Of a DNA stretch of 64,000 nt, positions 53,929 through 62,031 are shown piece by piece. The stretch's first letter is position 1. Each line of letters begins with the position of its first letter. Under the pieces are notes generated by a model, which was not told where the DNA came from, ran no database searches, and saw only the letters and a program-made list of their open reading frames with translations. Origin of the DNA: a bacterium (GTDB lineage Bacteria; Myxococcota_A; Bradymonadia; UBA7976; UBA1532); NCBI GenBank assembly GCA_030426085.1, contig JAUHYW010000050.1:1-64000 (forward strand), written 5' to 3'. A program made the position numbers and the translations under genes.

Positions 53929-54538
53929 CGCCGGGCTGCAGGCGCGACTCATGGCGACCGGTGCCGTGACGACGGTCTCGATCGACACCAACATCTCCCG
54001 CTCCAGTCGGATCATGGTCGAGTTGCTGGAACTCGCGGGTGCGCTCAAGGGCATGGAGTTCGGTGTCCGGCTCGTCGTGTCTGCGCCGGCGTTGGCCGAG
54101 ATCATCATGGATCTCCGCCAACGCTTCGGGGACCGCTACGCGCCAGAGATGATCGCGGACTTCATCGAGGGCAACGACTACCTCGAGATCGAAGCCTTCA
54201 CCCGGGCCGATGCCGAGCATCAGGCCGAGCGCCTGACGCGGCTGTTCGCCGACGACGCGTCGTGGCAATCGGCCAAGGTCGACGCGGCCCTGGCCGACCT
54301 GAAGCTCGCCCACCGGGATGATATCGATCGATCCAAGGCTCGGTGTTCGGCGACCATCGACTGGCTGATCGGCAGTCAGGCCGAGCGCGGTGGTTGGTTG
54401 TTGGCGACCCACGACAAGGGGCCGGAGTTCGCGGACCTCGACCGGGTCTCGCTCGAGCGCCTTCGGCGTGCTTTGCATACCTTGAGTGCGTCTCGTCGGG
54501 GTGACGTGGCGTCGGAGGAGCCCCCGTCGGGGCTGTAG
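53921..54538 (+). CDS. PIN-domain nuclease, partner of the ATPase
   Basis: A 205-residue protein. PIN active-site acids are in order: Asp22 in SIDTNIS, Glu60 in APALAEII, Asp147 in ATIDWLIGSQA and Asp165 in LATHDKGPEF. The DWLIGSQA and ATHDKGPEF motifs match the VapC-type C-terminal half (DxLIxxxA...TxDxxF). PIN enzymes cleave RNA. Its ATG lies inside the end of the ATPase gene, so the two are translated together; the ATPase probably controls the nuclease. No antitoxin gene of VapB type precedes it, unlike a free toxin. Codon use is the same lower-GC type as the ATPase. Confidence 0.82.
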   Translation: MDDAGLQARLMATGAVTTVSIDTNISRSSRIMVELLELAGALKGMEFGVRLVVSAPALAEIIMDLRQRFGDRYAPEMIADFIEGNDYLEIEAFTRADAEHQAERLTRLFADDASWQSAKVDAALADLKLAHRDDIDRSKARCSATIDWLIGSQAERGGWLLATHDKGPEFADLDRVSLERLRRALHTLSASRRGDVASEEPPSGL

Positions 54539-54609
54539 GGCCGAGGTCCGACTTTCCCAATCTGCGGTCGTCGGCGATGATGGCACCTCGCTTGGGAGAG
54601 TCGCCCGCG

Positions 54610-55716
54610 ATGTCGCCCGTTCGCCGACTACACTACGCCCCGTCGACCCGCGACCTGCTGGCCGGCGTCCTGATCGCCGCGCTGGTGCCCTGCCCGGCGG
54701 CGGCCGCGCCCCCGCGGGTCGCCGACGAGGCCGCCGACGCCGCAGCGAGCGAGAGCCGGCCCGACCCTTCACCCCCACCGCCAGTGTCCGAGACCGCCGA
54801 GCCCGCCGAGCCCGGCGCCGAACCGCCCGCCACCACCGCCATGACCGACGAGCAGCGCCGGCTGCACGCCCGGGGCGAGGCCGCGGCGCGGGCGGGGGAC
54901 TGGGCCGCGGCGGCGCGCTACTTCCGGGCGGCGGTCTCGCTGGGCGGGTTCAACCTGGGGTTCCTGGGGCTCGGCGAGGCGCTGGCCCGGCTGGGGCGCT
55001 GCGCCGAGGCGGCCACGGCCCTGGACGCGGTGCCCGCCTCGCCGGCGGTGCCCGAGGCCCCGGCCCGCTTCGCCGATGCGATGGCCAACGCCCAGCGGCA
55101 GGCGCTGGGGCGGACGTGCCCCGGGCGGCTGGTCGTCGACTGCGCCGCGCCGATGAGCCGCTTCCGCATCATCGGGGGCGCCGAGCACGACTGCGGTGAG
55201 CCGGTGGAGCTGCCCGCGGGGCGCTATCGGCTGCGGGCCGGCCCCGACGCGATGGCGGTGACGCTGGACGCGTGGGTCGTCGGGGTCGAGACCACCCGGG
55301 TGACGCTGCGCCTGCCCCGCCCGCTGCCCGCCGAGGCGATCCTGGGGCCGGCGCCGGTCGAGCCGGCGGAGGTCGGGGATCCGTGGTTCACGGCCGGCGC
55401 GGTGACGCTGGGGATCGGCGCGGCGGGCCTGCTGGCCGGGGTCGGGCTGCACGCGGCGACCCTCGTCGCCCGGGACGACGCCAACGCGGCCGAGCTGGCG
55501 GTGGCCCGGGGCGACGACTCGGCCCGGGCGGACTTCGGGGCGGCGTTCGATCGCCACGAGGATCTGCGGCGGGTGACGATCGGGGCCTACATCGGCGCGG
55601 GGGTCGTGGCGCTGTCGGGGCTGGTCATCCTGATCGTCGATCCTGGCGACCGGCTCGGGCCGAGGCCGGGCTCGTCGCTCGCGGTGGGCGCGGGGGGGCT
55701 GAGCGGGCGCTTCTGA
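54610..55716 (+). CDS. exported TPR / PEGA-like membrane protein
   Basis: A 368-residue protein. Signal peptide with core LLAGVLIAALVPCPAAA (18-34), then a Glu/Pro/Ala linker, one or two TPR-like helix pairs around 75-130 (AARAGDWAAAARYFRAAVSLG), a beta-rich segment CPGRLVVDC...VELPAGRYRLRAG like PEGA domains, and two membrane helices at about 255-280 and 305-330. Proteins of this layout are common in myxobacteria near Ser/Thr kinases. ATG at 54610 is preferred for the signal peptide; ATG at 54577 adds 11 residues. It follows the PIN gene by 71 bp but has host-like GC, so it is not part of that cassette. Confidence 0.7.
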   Translation: MSPVRRLHYAPSTRDLLAGVLIAALVPCPAAAAPPRVADEAADAAASESRPDPSPPPPVSETAEPAEPGAEPPATTAMTDEQRRLHARGEAAARAGDWAAAARYFRAAVSLGGFNLGFLGLGEALARLGRCAEAATALDAVPASPAVPEAPARFADAMANAQRQALGRTCPGRLVVDCAAPMSRFRIIGGAEHDCGEPVELPAGRYRLRAGPDAMAVTLDAWVVGVETTRVTLRLPRPLPAEAILGPAPVEPAEVGDPWFTAGAVTLGIGAAGLLAGVGLHAATLVARDDANAAELAVARGDDSARADFGAAFDRHEDLRRVTIGAYIGAGVVALSGLVILIVDPGDRLGPRPGSSLAVGAGGLSGRF

Positions 55717-55770
55717 GGCAGAGGGCGGCGCGGTGGATCTGGATGTGGGAGGAGAGAGTGGGCGGCTGAC

Positions 55771-55823
55771 CTGGCCTCGGATCCTCCGCTCGGGGTGAGC
55801 AGGGGATCCGAAGCCCAGGCCAG
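55771..55823. repeat. long imperfect hairpin
   Basis: CTGGCCT (55771-55777) pairs with AGGCCAG (55817-55823) and CGGATCC (55778-55784) pairs with GGATCCG (55804-55810), giving 14 paired bases with a 6-base bulge on the right arm and a 19-base loop. A possible transcript end or RNA stability element behind the gene ending at 55716. Confidence 0.5.
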
Positions 55824-55917
55824 CCTGGCGGTTGGGAGCGGCGGCCGTCGTGCCCGCCCGGTTGCCCCCGGGCGTCGACCTCAACCGTTGTCGCTCCTCA
55901 ATGCACTGACTGTGCCA

Positions 55918-56078
55918 GGACCGTTTCGGGCCACGGACCGGCTCCGGCTGCGGTCCGGGGGGCATCATACGGTCCATCGGCGGTCCGTCGACCGTCGGGC
56001 GCTGGACCGTGGACCGTGGGCTGGACCGTGGGCGGGAGAGGGTGGACCGTGGGGGGACCGTCGGGCGGACAACGGTCC
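55918..56078. repeat. cluster of GGACCGT words in both orientations
   Basis: Direct copies at 55918, 56004, 56011, 56023, 56044 and 56055 and inverted copies (ACGGTCC) at 55969 and 56072. The core direct copies extend to GGACCGTGGG. About eight hits of a 7-mer in 161 bp is far above chance. No period is constant (7, 12, 21, 11 bases), so this is not a clean tandem array. Confidence 0.65.
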
Positions 56079-56085
56079 ACTGCGG

Positions 56086-56673
56086 TCAGAGGGAGGGCTG
56101 GTTCGCCGCTTCGAGCAGCATGCCGTTGAACGCCTTGAGCGAGATCGCGAAGGTCTGGATCCAGGTGACGATGGCCTTCTCGGTCACCCCGCCCTCGAGG
56201 TCGATGTCGCTTTCGAGGATGGGGTCGCCCTCGCGGTCGATGTACGACCGGCTGAACCGCTTGGTGCGGTTCCACTCGTTGATGATGATCGGAGACATGG
56301 CCCGGCTCGAGCTGAAGCCGGCGAAGAGCTGGGCGCTGCTCGGCTGGGGGAAGAGCTGCACCTTGAGGCCGAACATGTCGATCTGGATGAAGCGCTCGGT
56401 GCGGTTCATGATCGAGAACCCGGCGGTCTCGACGGCCCGGGCGTAGACGTCGGGCCCGGCCTGCTCGAGCACCACCGGGTTGCCCGAGGCGCCGCTGCCC
56501 TCGGCCGCCTCGTCGGCCGGCGGGCGGCCGGCGAGGCGCTCGGCGAGGGTTCGATAGTCGCGGTTGCACTGCTCGAGCTGGTCGAGCACGGCCTGATTGG
56601 TGCCGCAGCCGACGAGCAGCATCGACAGCAGCGCCGCCAGGCAGACGGTGGGTGAGGTGAGGGTCGAGCGCAC
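56086..56673 (-). CDS. lipoprotein of unknown function
   Basis: A 195-residue predicted lipoprotein: GTG start with GGAGG at 5 bases, lipobox LLVGC (Cys23), then a short helix and an Ala/Glu/Pro linker to about 70. The rest mixes strands and helices (GFSIMNRTERFIQIDMFG, IVTWIQTFAISLKAFNG) and resembles small YbjN- or secretion-chaperone-like alpha/beta folds, but no family call is safe. A candidate promoter is seen upstream. Convergent with the TPR/PEGA gene. Confidence 0.65.
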   Translation of the reverse strand: MRSTLTSPTVCLAALLSMLLVGCGTNQAVLDQLEQCNRDYRTLAERLAGRPPADEAAEGSGASGNPVVLEQAGPDVYARAVETAGFSIMNRTERFIQIDMFGLKVQLFPQPSSAQLFAGFSSSRAMSPIIINEWNRTKRFSRSYIDREGDPILESDIDLEGGVTEKAIVTWIQTFAISLKAFNGMLLEAANQPSL

Positions 56674-56716
56674 GCAGCCTCCGGGATCTCGGGCGGCGGC
56701 GCCGGCCGCGCCGCCG

Positions 56717-56744
56717 CGTATACACCTCTATTGATGTACGGCAA
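56717..56744 (-). promoter_or_regulatory. candidate promoter of the lipoprotein gene
   Basis: On the minus strand TTGCCG (56744-56739), 16-bp spacer and TATACG (56722-56717), in an AT-richer patch. Start would be near 56710, about 37 bases before the GTG. Confidence 0.4.
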
Positions 56745-56924
56745 CCGGACGAGCGGCGCAATTCGGCGTGTGGCGGGTCGGGGGCGGCCGCGGCGGGTCG
56801 ATGGGCTCCTGCCGCTCGGCGTGCGATGGGCCTTGCGTCCGGGGGCGGCTCCTGCCATGACGAGCGCTCCACCCCGCGGGGTCGCCCGGTCCGCCGGATC
56901 CCCGCCTCAGCGTGAAGAGGCGCC

Positions 56925-57452
56925 ATGGCCAAGAAGATCCTCCTCGGTGTCGTCGCCGTCATCGTCCTGCTCGTGCTCGCCGGCTTCCTGATGCCGGGCC
57001 AGGTGCACGTCGAGCGCAGCGTCGTGGTGAGCGCGCCCCCCGCCGCCGTCTTCCCCCACCTGTGCGACTTCGAAGCCAGCCAGAAGTGGTCCCCGTGGGC
57101 CACCCGCGACGAGGACCTCCAGAACGACTACACCGGCACCCCGTGCACGGTGGGGCACAAGAACACCTGGAAGAGCGAGCACCCCCAGGTGGGCAACGGC
57201 TCCCAGGCCATCACCGCCATCGAAAAGGACGAGATGGTCGCGACGGCGCTGGACTTCGGCGAGAACGGCACCGCCGACGCTCAGTTCACGCTGGTCCCCG
57301 AGGGCGAGGGCACCAAGGTCACCTGGGGCTTCGACATGAACGCCGGCATGAACCCCATCGCCCGCTGGATGGGGCTGTTCATGGACGGCTGGATCGGGCC
57401 GGACTACGAGAAGGGGCTGGCCAACCTCAAGGCGCAGGTCGAGAAGGGCTGA
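56925..57452 (+). CDS. SRPBCC family protein with an N-terminal membrane helix
   Basis: A 175-residue protein. One hydrophobic helix (4-24, LLGVVAVIVLLVLAGFL), then the SRPBCC core: VERSVVVSAPPAAVF, KWSPWATRD and a C-terminal helix with LFMDGWIGPDYEKGLANLK. Same membrane-helix-plus-domain layout and motifs as the protein at 19938-20507, so a paralogue. ATG with GAAGAGG at 6 bases. The lipid-like ligand is unknown. Confidence 0.85.
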   Translation: MAKKILLGVVAVIVLLVLAGFLMPGQVHVERSVVVSAPPAAVFPHLCDFEASQKWSPWATRDEDLQNDYTGTPCTVGHKNTWKSEHPQVGNGSQAITAIEKDEMVATALDFGENGTADAQFTLVPEGEGTKVTWGFDMNAGMNPIARWMGLFMDGWIGPDYEKGLANLKAQVEKG

Positions 57453-57519
57453 GCGGGCTCGGGCGAGGACGCCGCTGATCGATCCGAGCTGTTTCCTTCC
57501 GATCCCCGAGCCATCCGTC

Positions 57520-60500
57520 TCACTGCGGCGGGCGCCACGATCCCCCGCCGGGGGTGGCCACCTCGATGACATCCCCCGCCTGCACCTTCACCGCGGCCTT
57601 GCCGGGCAGCGTCTCCACCGCGCCATCGCTTCGGATCAGCCGGTTGCGACCCCGCATGCCATCCGCCGCGCCGTTCAGCCCGGGGGCCGGGCGGCGGCGG
57701 CGCTCGGTGATCAGGCTCACCTCGGCCGGCACCAGGAAGCGATAGCGCCGCACGACCCCCGCGCCGCCCGGCTGCTCGCCCTCGATGGCACCCCGCGGGC
57801 GGATGGCATAGCGCTCGATACGCACCGGGAAGTCCCGCTCCAGCGCCTCGATGGGCGTGTTCAGGGTGTTGGTCATGTGCACGTGGATCGCGCTCGCCCC
57901 CGGGCCGGCCGGCCCCCCGCCAGCGCCGCCGGCCAGCGTCTCGTAATGCACGAAGCGGCGGCCGTCCGCCCGCTCGCCGCCGAAGAGCACGTTGTTCATC
58001 GAGCCGCACGCCGCCGCCGGGATCCGATCGGGCGCGGCGGGGGCCAGCGCCGCGAACAGCACGTCCACCAGCCGCTGCGAGGTCTCGACGTTGCCCGCCG
58101 ACACCGCGGCCGGCGGGGCGGCGTCGACGATCGAGCCCTCGCGGGTCATCACGGTGATGGGCCGCATGAGCCCCGCGTTGGCCGGGATGGCGTCCCCCGC
58201 GATGCACCGGAACACATAGAACACCGCCGACTCGGCGATGGCCCGCACCGCGTTCATCGGCCCGGCGACCGCGTCCGGGGCCGCGGTGAAATCGACCTCG
58301 GCCGCCTCGCCCGCGATCCGCACCGTCACCGGGATGGGGATCGGCGCGTCGTCGGTGCCGTCGTCGTCGAGGTGATCCAACGCGTGATACGCGCCGTCGG
58401 GCAGGGCCGCCAGCGTCGCCCTCATGCGCCGCTCGGCGTAGTCGAGCAGCGCGTCGTCCAGCCGCTCGACCGCCGCCCGCCCCAGCCGCTCGGCCAGCTC
58501 GACCATGCGCCGCGCGCCCAGCCGGTTGGCCGCCTCCTGGGCCCGCAGATCGCCGTAGCGCTCGTCGGGCAGCCGGCTGGCGTCGGCGAAGCGTCGGCGC
58601 AGCGCGTCGTCGAGCGCCGTCGGCGGGATGCGGACGCCCTCGTCGTCGATCTCGAGCGCGCGCACCGAGCCGTCCGGCCGGCGGGGGGCGGGCAGGCTGC
58701 CCGGCGAGACCCCGCCCACGTCGGCGTGGTGGGCCCGGTTGGCCACGTAGAACGTCGGCCGCGCGTCGCCGGGCAGGAAGACGGGGGTCACCAGCGTCAC
58801 GTCGGGCAGGTGGGTCCCGCCGGCGAAGGGGTCGTTGAGCACGACCTGGACCCCCGGCGCCATCGGCACGGCGTCGATGGCCGCCCGCACGCTCAGCGGG
58901 GTGCTGCCGAGGTGCACCGGGATGTGGGCCGCGTGGCACAGCATGCGGCCGTCGGCGTCGAAGACGGCGCACGAGAAGTCCCGCCGCTCCTTGATGTTGG
59001 CCGAGAACGCCGCCCGCATGAGCGTGGCCCCCATCTCTTCGGCGACCGCCGCCATGCGCTGGCGGTGCACGTCGAGCGCGAGGGACAGCCGGGTGGGATC
59101 GGCCGGGCGGGCGCGCGGGCCGACGCGGGTGCACAGCCGATCGCCCGATGGCAGCCGCGCCGCCCGCCAGCCGGCGGGCAGCCACAGCGTCGAGCTGTAG
59201 GTCGGGATGGCGCGGGGCCCCTCGACGGTGGCATCCGGGCGCGGGCCACCATCCGCCCCACCCGAGCCAGCCATGCCAGCCATGCCATCTATGCCATCGG
59301 CGACTTGCGCCCGGCAGAAGACCCGCAGCGCGACCAGCTCGACCGGGCGCTCGGGCTCGAGCGCGTAGCCATAGCGATCGGTGTGCAGCGCCTCGAAGGC
59401 AGCCCGCAGCGCGGCGGGGGTGGGGGCCTCGTCCATGCGCACCGCGAGGGGATGGGTCTGCCCTCGGTAGCGACAGTCGGCCAGCGCCTGCACGCTCACC
59501 TCGGCCGCCTCCAGCCCCTCCAGCGCAGCCTCGCCCCGCACCGCGCGCCACAGATCGGCCAGCGCCCCGGCCGTCCAGGCCCCCTCGCCCCACAGGACCG
59601 TGCGGGTGGTCGCCCGCTCCCGGGGCGCGTCGACGATGCCCTCGGCCGACAGCACCCCCGGCTCGGCGGGGAAGAGCACGTCGGGGCAGCCCAGCGCGTC
59701 GGCCAGGGCGCAGGCGTGCAGCCCGCCGGCCCCGCCGAAGGCCACCAGCGTCAGCGTGCGGGGGTCGATGCCCCGGGCCATGCTCACCCGCTTGCACGCC
59801 CGGGCCATGTTGGCCTCGGCCACCGCCAGGATGGCCTCGGCGGTGTCTTCGAGGCCCGCCCCCAGCCGCCCCGCGACCCGGCCGATCGCCGCCCGGGCCG
59901 CCTCGACGTCCAGCGGGAAGTCGCCCCCGAGCAGATCGGGCAGCCGGCCGAGCACGACGTGGGCGTCGGTGACCGTGGGCTCGGCGTCGGGCCCGGCCCG
60001 GCCGTAGCACGCCGGCCCGGGCGCCGCGCCCGCCGAGCGAGGGCCGACCCGCAGCGCGCCGCCGTCGTCGACGAACGCGATCGAGCCCCCGCCGGCCCCG
60101 ACCGTCTCGATGGGCAGCAGCGGCACCCGCAGCGGGTGCCCGTCCAGCGCGCCGTCGTCCTCGGGGGTCAGCGCGCCCCGCACCACCGAGACGTCGGTCG
60201 AGGTCCCGCCCATGTCCAGCGTCAGCAGCCGATCGCGCCCGCAGCGGCGCCCGGCGGTCCACGCGCCTCGCACCCCGCCGGCCGGGCCCGACAGCACGGT
60301 GTGCACCGGCTCCCGAGCGGCGACCGCGGCCGGCATCAGACCCCCGGCCGATCCCATCACCGTCAGCCGCCGGGCCCCGCCGCCGGCCAGCGCCCGGTGC
60401 AGCCGGTCGAGGTAGGTGCTCATCACCGGCGCCAGGAAGGCGTTGACCGCCACCGTCGACGCCCGCTCGTACTCCCGGAAGACCGGCGCGATGGCCCCGG

Positions 60501-61101
60501 TGGTGATCGGCACCCCGGGGAAGGCTTCGCCCAGCGCCGTGGCCAGCGCCGCCTCGTCGGCCCCGTCGGCGTAGCCGTGCAGCAGGCAGACCGCGAACGC
60601 CTCGGCCTCGGCCAGCGCCGATCGGTGGCGGGCGACCCACGCCTTCGGATCGTCGAGCGGCTCGACGATCCCATCCGGCCCCCGCCGCCCGGCGATGCCC
60701 AGCGTGCGGGTGACGAGGGGATCGGGCACGACCGGGTGCAGCGCGTAGAGATCGGGCCGATTCTGCCGCCGCAGCCGCAGCACGTCCTCGAAGCCGGCGT
60801 TGGTGATCGCCACCACCCGGGCCCCCCGCCGCTCGAGCAGCGCGTTGGTGGCCACCGTGGTCCCGTGGCGCACCGTCGGGTTCGGCCCGCGCTCGCCGCC
60901 CATGCGCTCGGCCAGCGCCTCCAGCACCGCCAGCACCGCCCGCCCGGGGTCGTCGGGGGTCGAGGGCACCTTGAGGCGGATGACGCCGCGATCGGTGCGG
61001 GCGACGAGGTCGGTGAACGTGCCCCCGGTGTCGATGGCGACCCGGGCGGCGGCGGGCGGGGGCGCCCCGCGGGGCGCGGCGGGCGGCTCGGTGGGCTTCA
61101 T
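57520..61101 (-). CDS. 5-oxoprolinase / N-methylhydantoinase A+B fusion
   Basis: A 1193-residue protein of the OplAH type. The HyuA half has the ASKHA ATP-binding loops IDTGGTFTD (23-31) and LDMGGTSTD (about 295), and GPAGG nearby. The HyuB half starts about 670 (RAAFSANIKERRDFSCAVFD, then LNDPFAGGTHLPDV) and ends PGGGSW near the C-terminus. Whole-length single-chain enzymes cleave 5-oxo-L-proline to glutamate with ATP; bacterial members may instead hydrolyse hydantoins, and no residue here decides between them. The join is a Gly/Met/Ala linker, GIDGMAGMAGSGGADGG. ATG at 61101 gives MKPTEPPAA; a longer in-frame extension to 61257 lacks family residues. Divergent from the ferritin-like gene (194-bp gap). 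Confidence 0.9.
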   Translation of the reverse strand: MKPTEPPAAPRGAPPPAAARVAIDTGGTFTDLVARTDRGVIRLKVPSTPDDPGRAVLAVLEALAERMGGERGPNPTVRHGTTVATNALLERRGARVVAITNAGFEDVLRLRRQNRPDLYALHPVVPDPLVTRTLGIAGRRGPDGIVEPLDDPKAWVARHRSALAEAEAFAVCLLHGYADGADEAALATALGEAFPGVPITTGAIAPVFREYERASTVAVNAFLAPVMSTYLDRLHRALAGGGARRLTVMGSAGGLMPAAVAAREPVHTVLSGPAGGVRGAWTAGRRCGRDRLLTLDMGGTSTDVSVVRGALTPEDDGALDGHPLRVPLLPIETVGAGGGSIAFVDDGGALRVGPRSAGAAPGPACYGRAGPDAEPTVTDAHVVLGRLPDLLGGDFPLDVEAARAAIGRVAGRLGAGLEDTAEAILAVAEANMARACKRVSMARGIDPRTLTLVAFGGAGGLHACALADALGCPDVLFPAEPGVLSAEGIVDAPRERATTRTVLWGEGAWTAGALADLWRAVRGEAALEGLEAAEVSVQALADCRYRGQTHPLAVRMDEAPTPAALRAAFEALHTDRYGYALEPERPVELVALRVFCRAQVADGIDGMAGMAGSGGADGGPRPDATVEGPRAIPTYSSTLWLPAGWRAARLPSGDRLCTRVGPRARPADPTRLSLALDVHRQRMAAVAEEMGATLMRAAFSANIKERRDFSCAVFDADGRMLCHAAHIPVHLGSTPLSVRAAIDAVPMAPGVQVVLNDPFAGGTHLPDVTLVTPVFLPGDARPTFYVANRAHHADVGGVSPGSLPAPRRPDGSVRALEIDDEGVRIPPTALDDALRRRFADASRLPDERYGDLRAQEAANRLGARRMVELAERLGRAAVERLDDALLDYAERRMRATLAALPDGAYHALDHLDDDGTDDAPIPIPVTVRIAGEAAEVDFTAAPDAVAGPMNAVRAIAESAVFYVFRCIAGDAIPANAGLMRPITVMTREGSIVDAAPPAAVSAGNVETSQRLVDVLFAALAPAAPDRIPAAACGSMNNVLFGGERADGRRFVHYETLAGGAGGGPAGPGASAIHVHMTNTLNTPIEALERDFPVRIERYAIRPRGAIEGEQPGGAGVVRRYRFLVPAEVSLITERRRRPAPGLNGAADGMRGRNRLIRSDGAVETLPGKAAVKVQAGDVIEVATPGGGSWRPPQ

Positions 61102-61220
61102 CGGGCGAGGGTAGTCGGGCCGCCGAACGCGGGTCAATGGGCGCCGATCGGGGCCTGGATGGGGCAGGGTGCCCCGAAAACCCGCCGGCCGAGGCCCCCC
61201 AAAGCCCGATGTCTTCGAAG

Positions 61221-61236
61221 TGGCACGATCCCCGCA
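61221..61236 (+). promoter_or_regulatory. sigma-54-like promoter of the ferritin-like gene
   Basis: TGGCACGATCCCCGCA has GG and GC at the exact -24/-12 spacing and the full TGGCACG block of the sigma-54 consensus; only the two T before the GC are replaced by C. The start site would be near 61247, about 49 bases before the ATG. A 7-bp inverted repeat, GTCTTCG (61211-61217) and CGAAGAC (61249-61255), encloses it. Confidence 0.45.
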
Positions 61237-61295
61237 ATGCACTGGGGGCGAAGACAACCGGGTGAACGCCCGCCACTCACAGCCAAAGGAGCAAC

Positions 61296-61853
61296 ATGGC
61301 CACCTCGAACCGCCACTTCCTCACCGACATGGAGACCATCCGGGCCCGCGCCCGCTCGAAGATGGAGCAGGGGGCGGTCATCGGTGAAGGCGAGGACGTC
61401 GACCAGATCCTCAGCCTGCTCGACGAGGCGCTCGCGACCGAGATCATCTGCACCCTGCGCTACAAGAACCACTACTACACGGCCGAGGGCGTGCTCGCCG
61501 AGGCGGCCAAGGCCGAGTTCCTCGAGCACGCCCGGGAAGAGCAGGCCCACGCCGATCAGATCGCCGAGCGCATCACCCAGCTCGGCGGCGAGCCGAACCT
61601 CGACCCGGCCACGCTCATTGAGCGGGGGCACGCCACGTACGGCTCGGCCGACAACCTGCTCGACATGGTGCGGGAGGATCTCGAAGCCGAGCGGGTCGCG
61701 ATCCAGGTCTATCGCGAGATGATCGACTTCATCAGCGACAAGGATCCCACCACCCGGCGCATGTTCGAAAGCATCCTCGAGCAGGAGGAGGAGCACGCCG
61801 ACGACATGGCCGGCCTGCTCGAAGACGGCCGCATCGAGGCCGCGGCGAGCTGA
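61296..61853 (+). CDS. ferritin-like diiron protein (bacterioferritin-type)
   Basis: A 185-residue four-helix protein. Iron ligands in order: Glu49 in ALATE, the ExxH pair Glu82/His85 in HAREEQAHA, Glu132 in DLEAERVA, and the ExxH pair Glu164/His167 in EQEEEHADD. The length and pattern suit bacterioferritin or the related ferritin-like domain; no Met positioned for haem is clear, so bacterioferritin proper is not proven. It probably stores or oxidises iron. AAGGAG stands 4 bases before the ATG, and a sigma-54-like promoter is seen upstream. Confidence 0.87.
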   Translation: MATSNRHFLTDMETIRARARSKMEQGAVIGEGEDVDQILSLLDEALATEIICTLRYKNHYYTAEGVLAEAAKAEFLEHAREEQAHADQIAERITQLGGEPNLDPATLIERGHATYGSADNLLDMVREDLEAERVAIQVYREMIDFISDKDPTTRRMFESILEQEEEHADDMAGLLEDGRIEAAAS

Positions 61854-62031
61854 TCCCGCTCGCCCACCGACCCGCTTCCCCTCAGGTGCGTCCGGCCGGC
61901 TCTCCGTCCACCCCCCAACGGCCGGCCGGGCGCACCGTCTCTCTCCGACCTTCCGCGCCCCGCGCGCCGACCCCCTGCCTCACCACCGACGCATGCTGTA
62001 GGATGCGCCATCGCCCCTGTCGGGAGTGCGC

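Larger units (their letters stand above)
55717..56085. other. 369-bp convergent intergenic region
   Basis: No convincing gene is seen on either strand. It holds a two-part hairpin (55771-55823) and an array of GGACCGT words (55918-56078), described separately. It lies between the converging TPR/PEGA and lipoprotein genes, so it is where both transcripts should end; no run of T follows the hairpin. Confidence 0.6.

Noticed and set aside
53921-54538. PIN protein as a stand-alone VapBC toxin
   Set aside because: The gene in front is a large ATPase, not a small DNA-binding antitoxin, and the two overlap in frame-shifted fashion as a coupled pair.
54581-54595. Sigma-54-like TGGCACCTCGCTTGG before the gene at 54610
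   Set aside because: The essential GC at -12 is GG, and the predicted start would leave only a few bases before the ATG.
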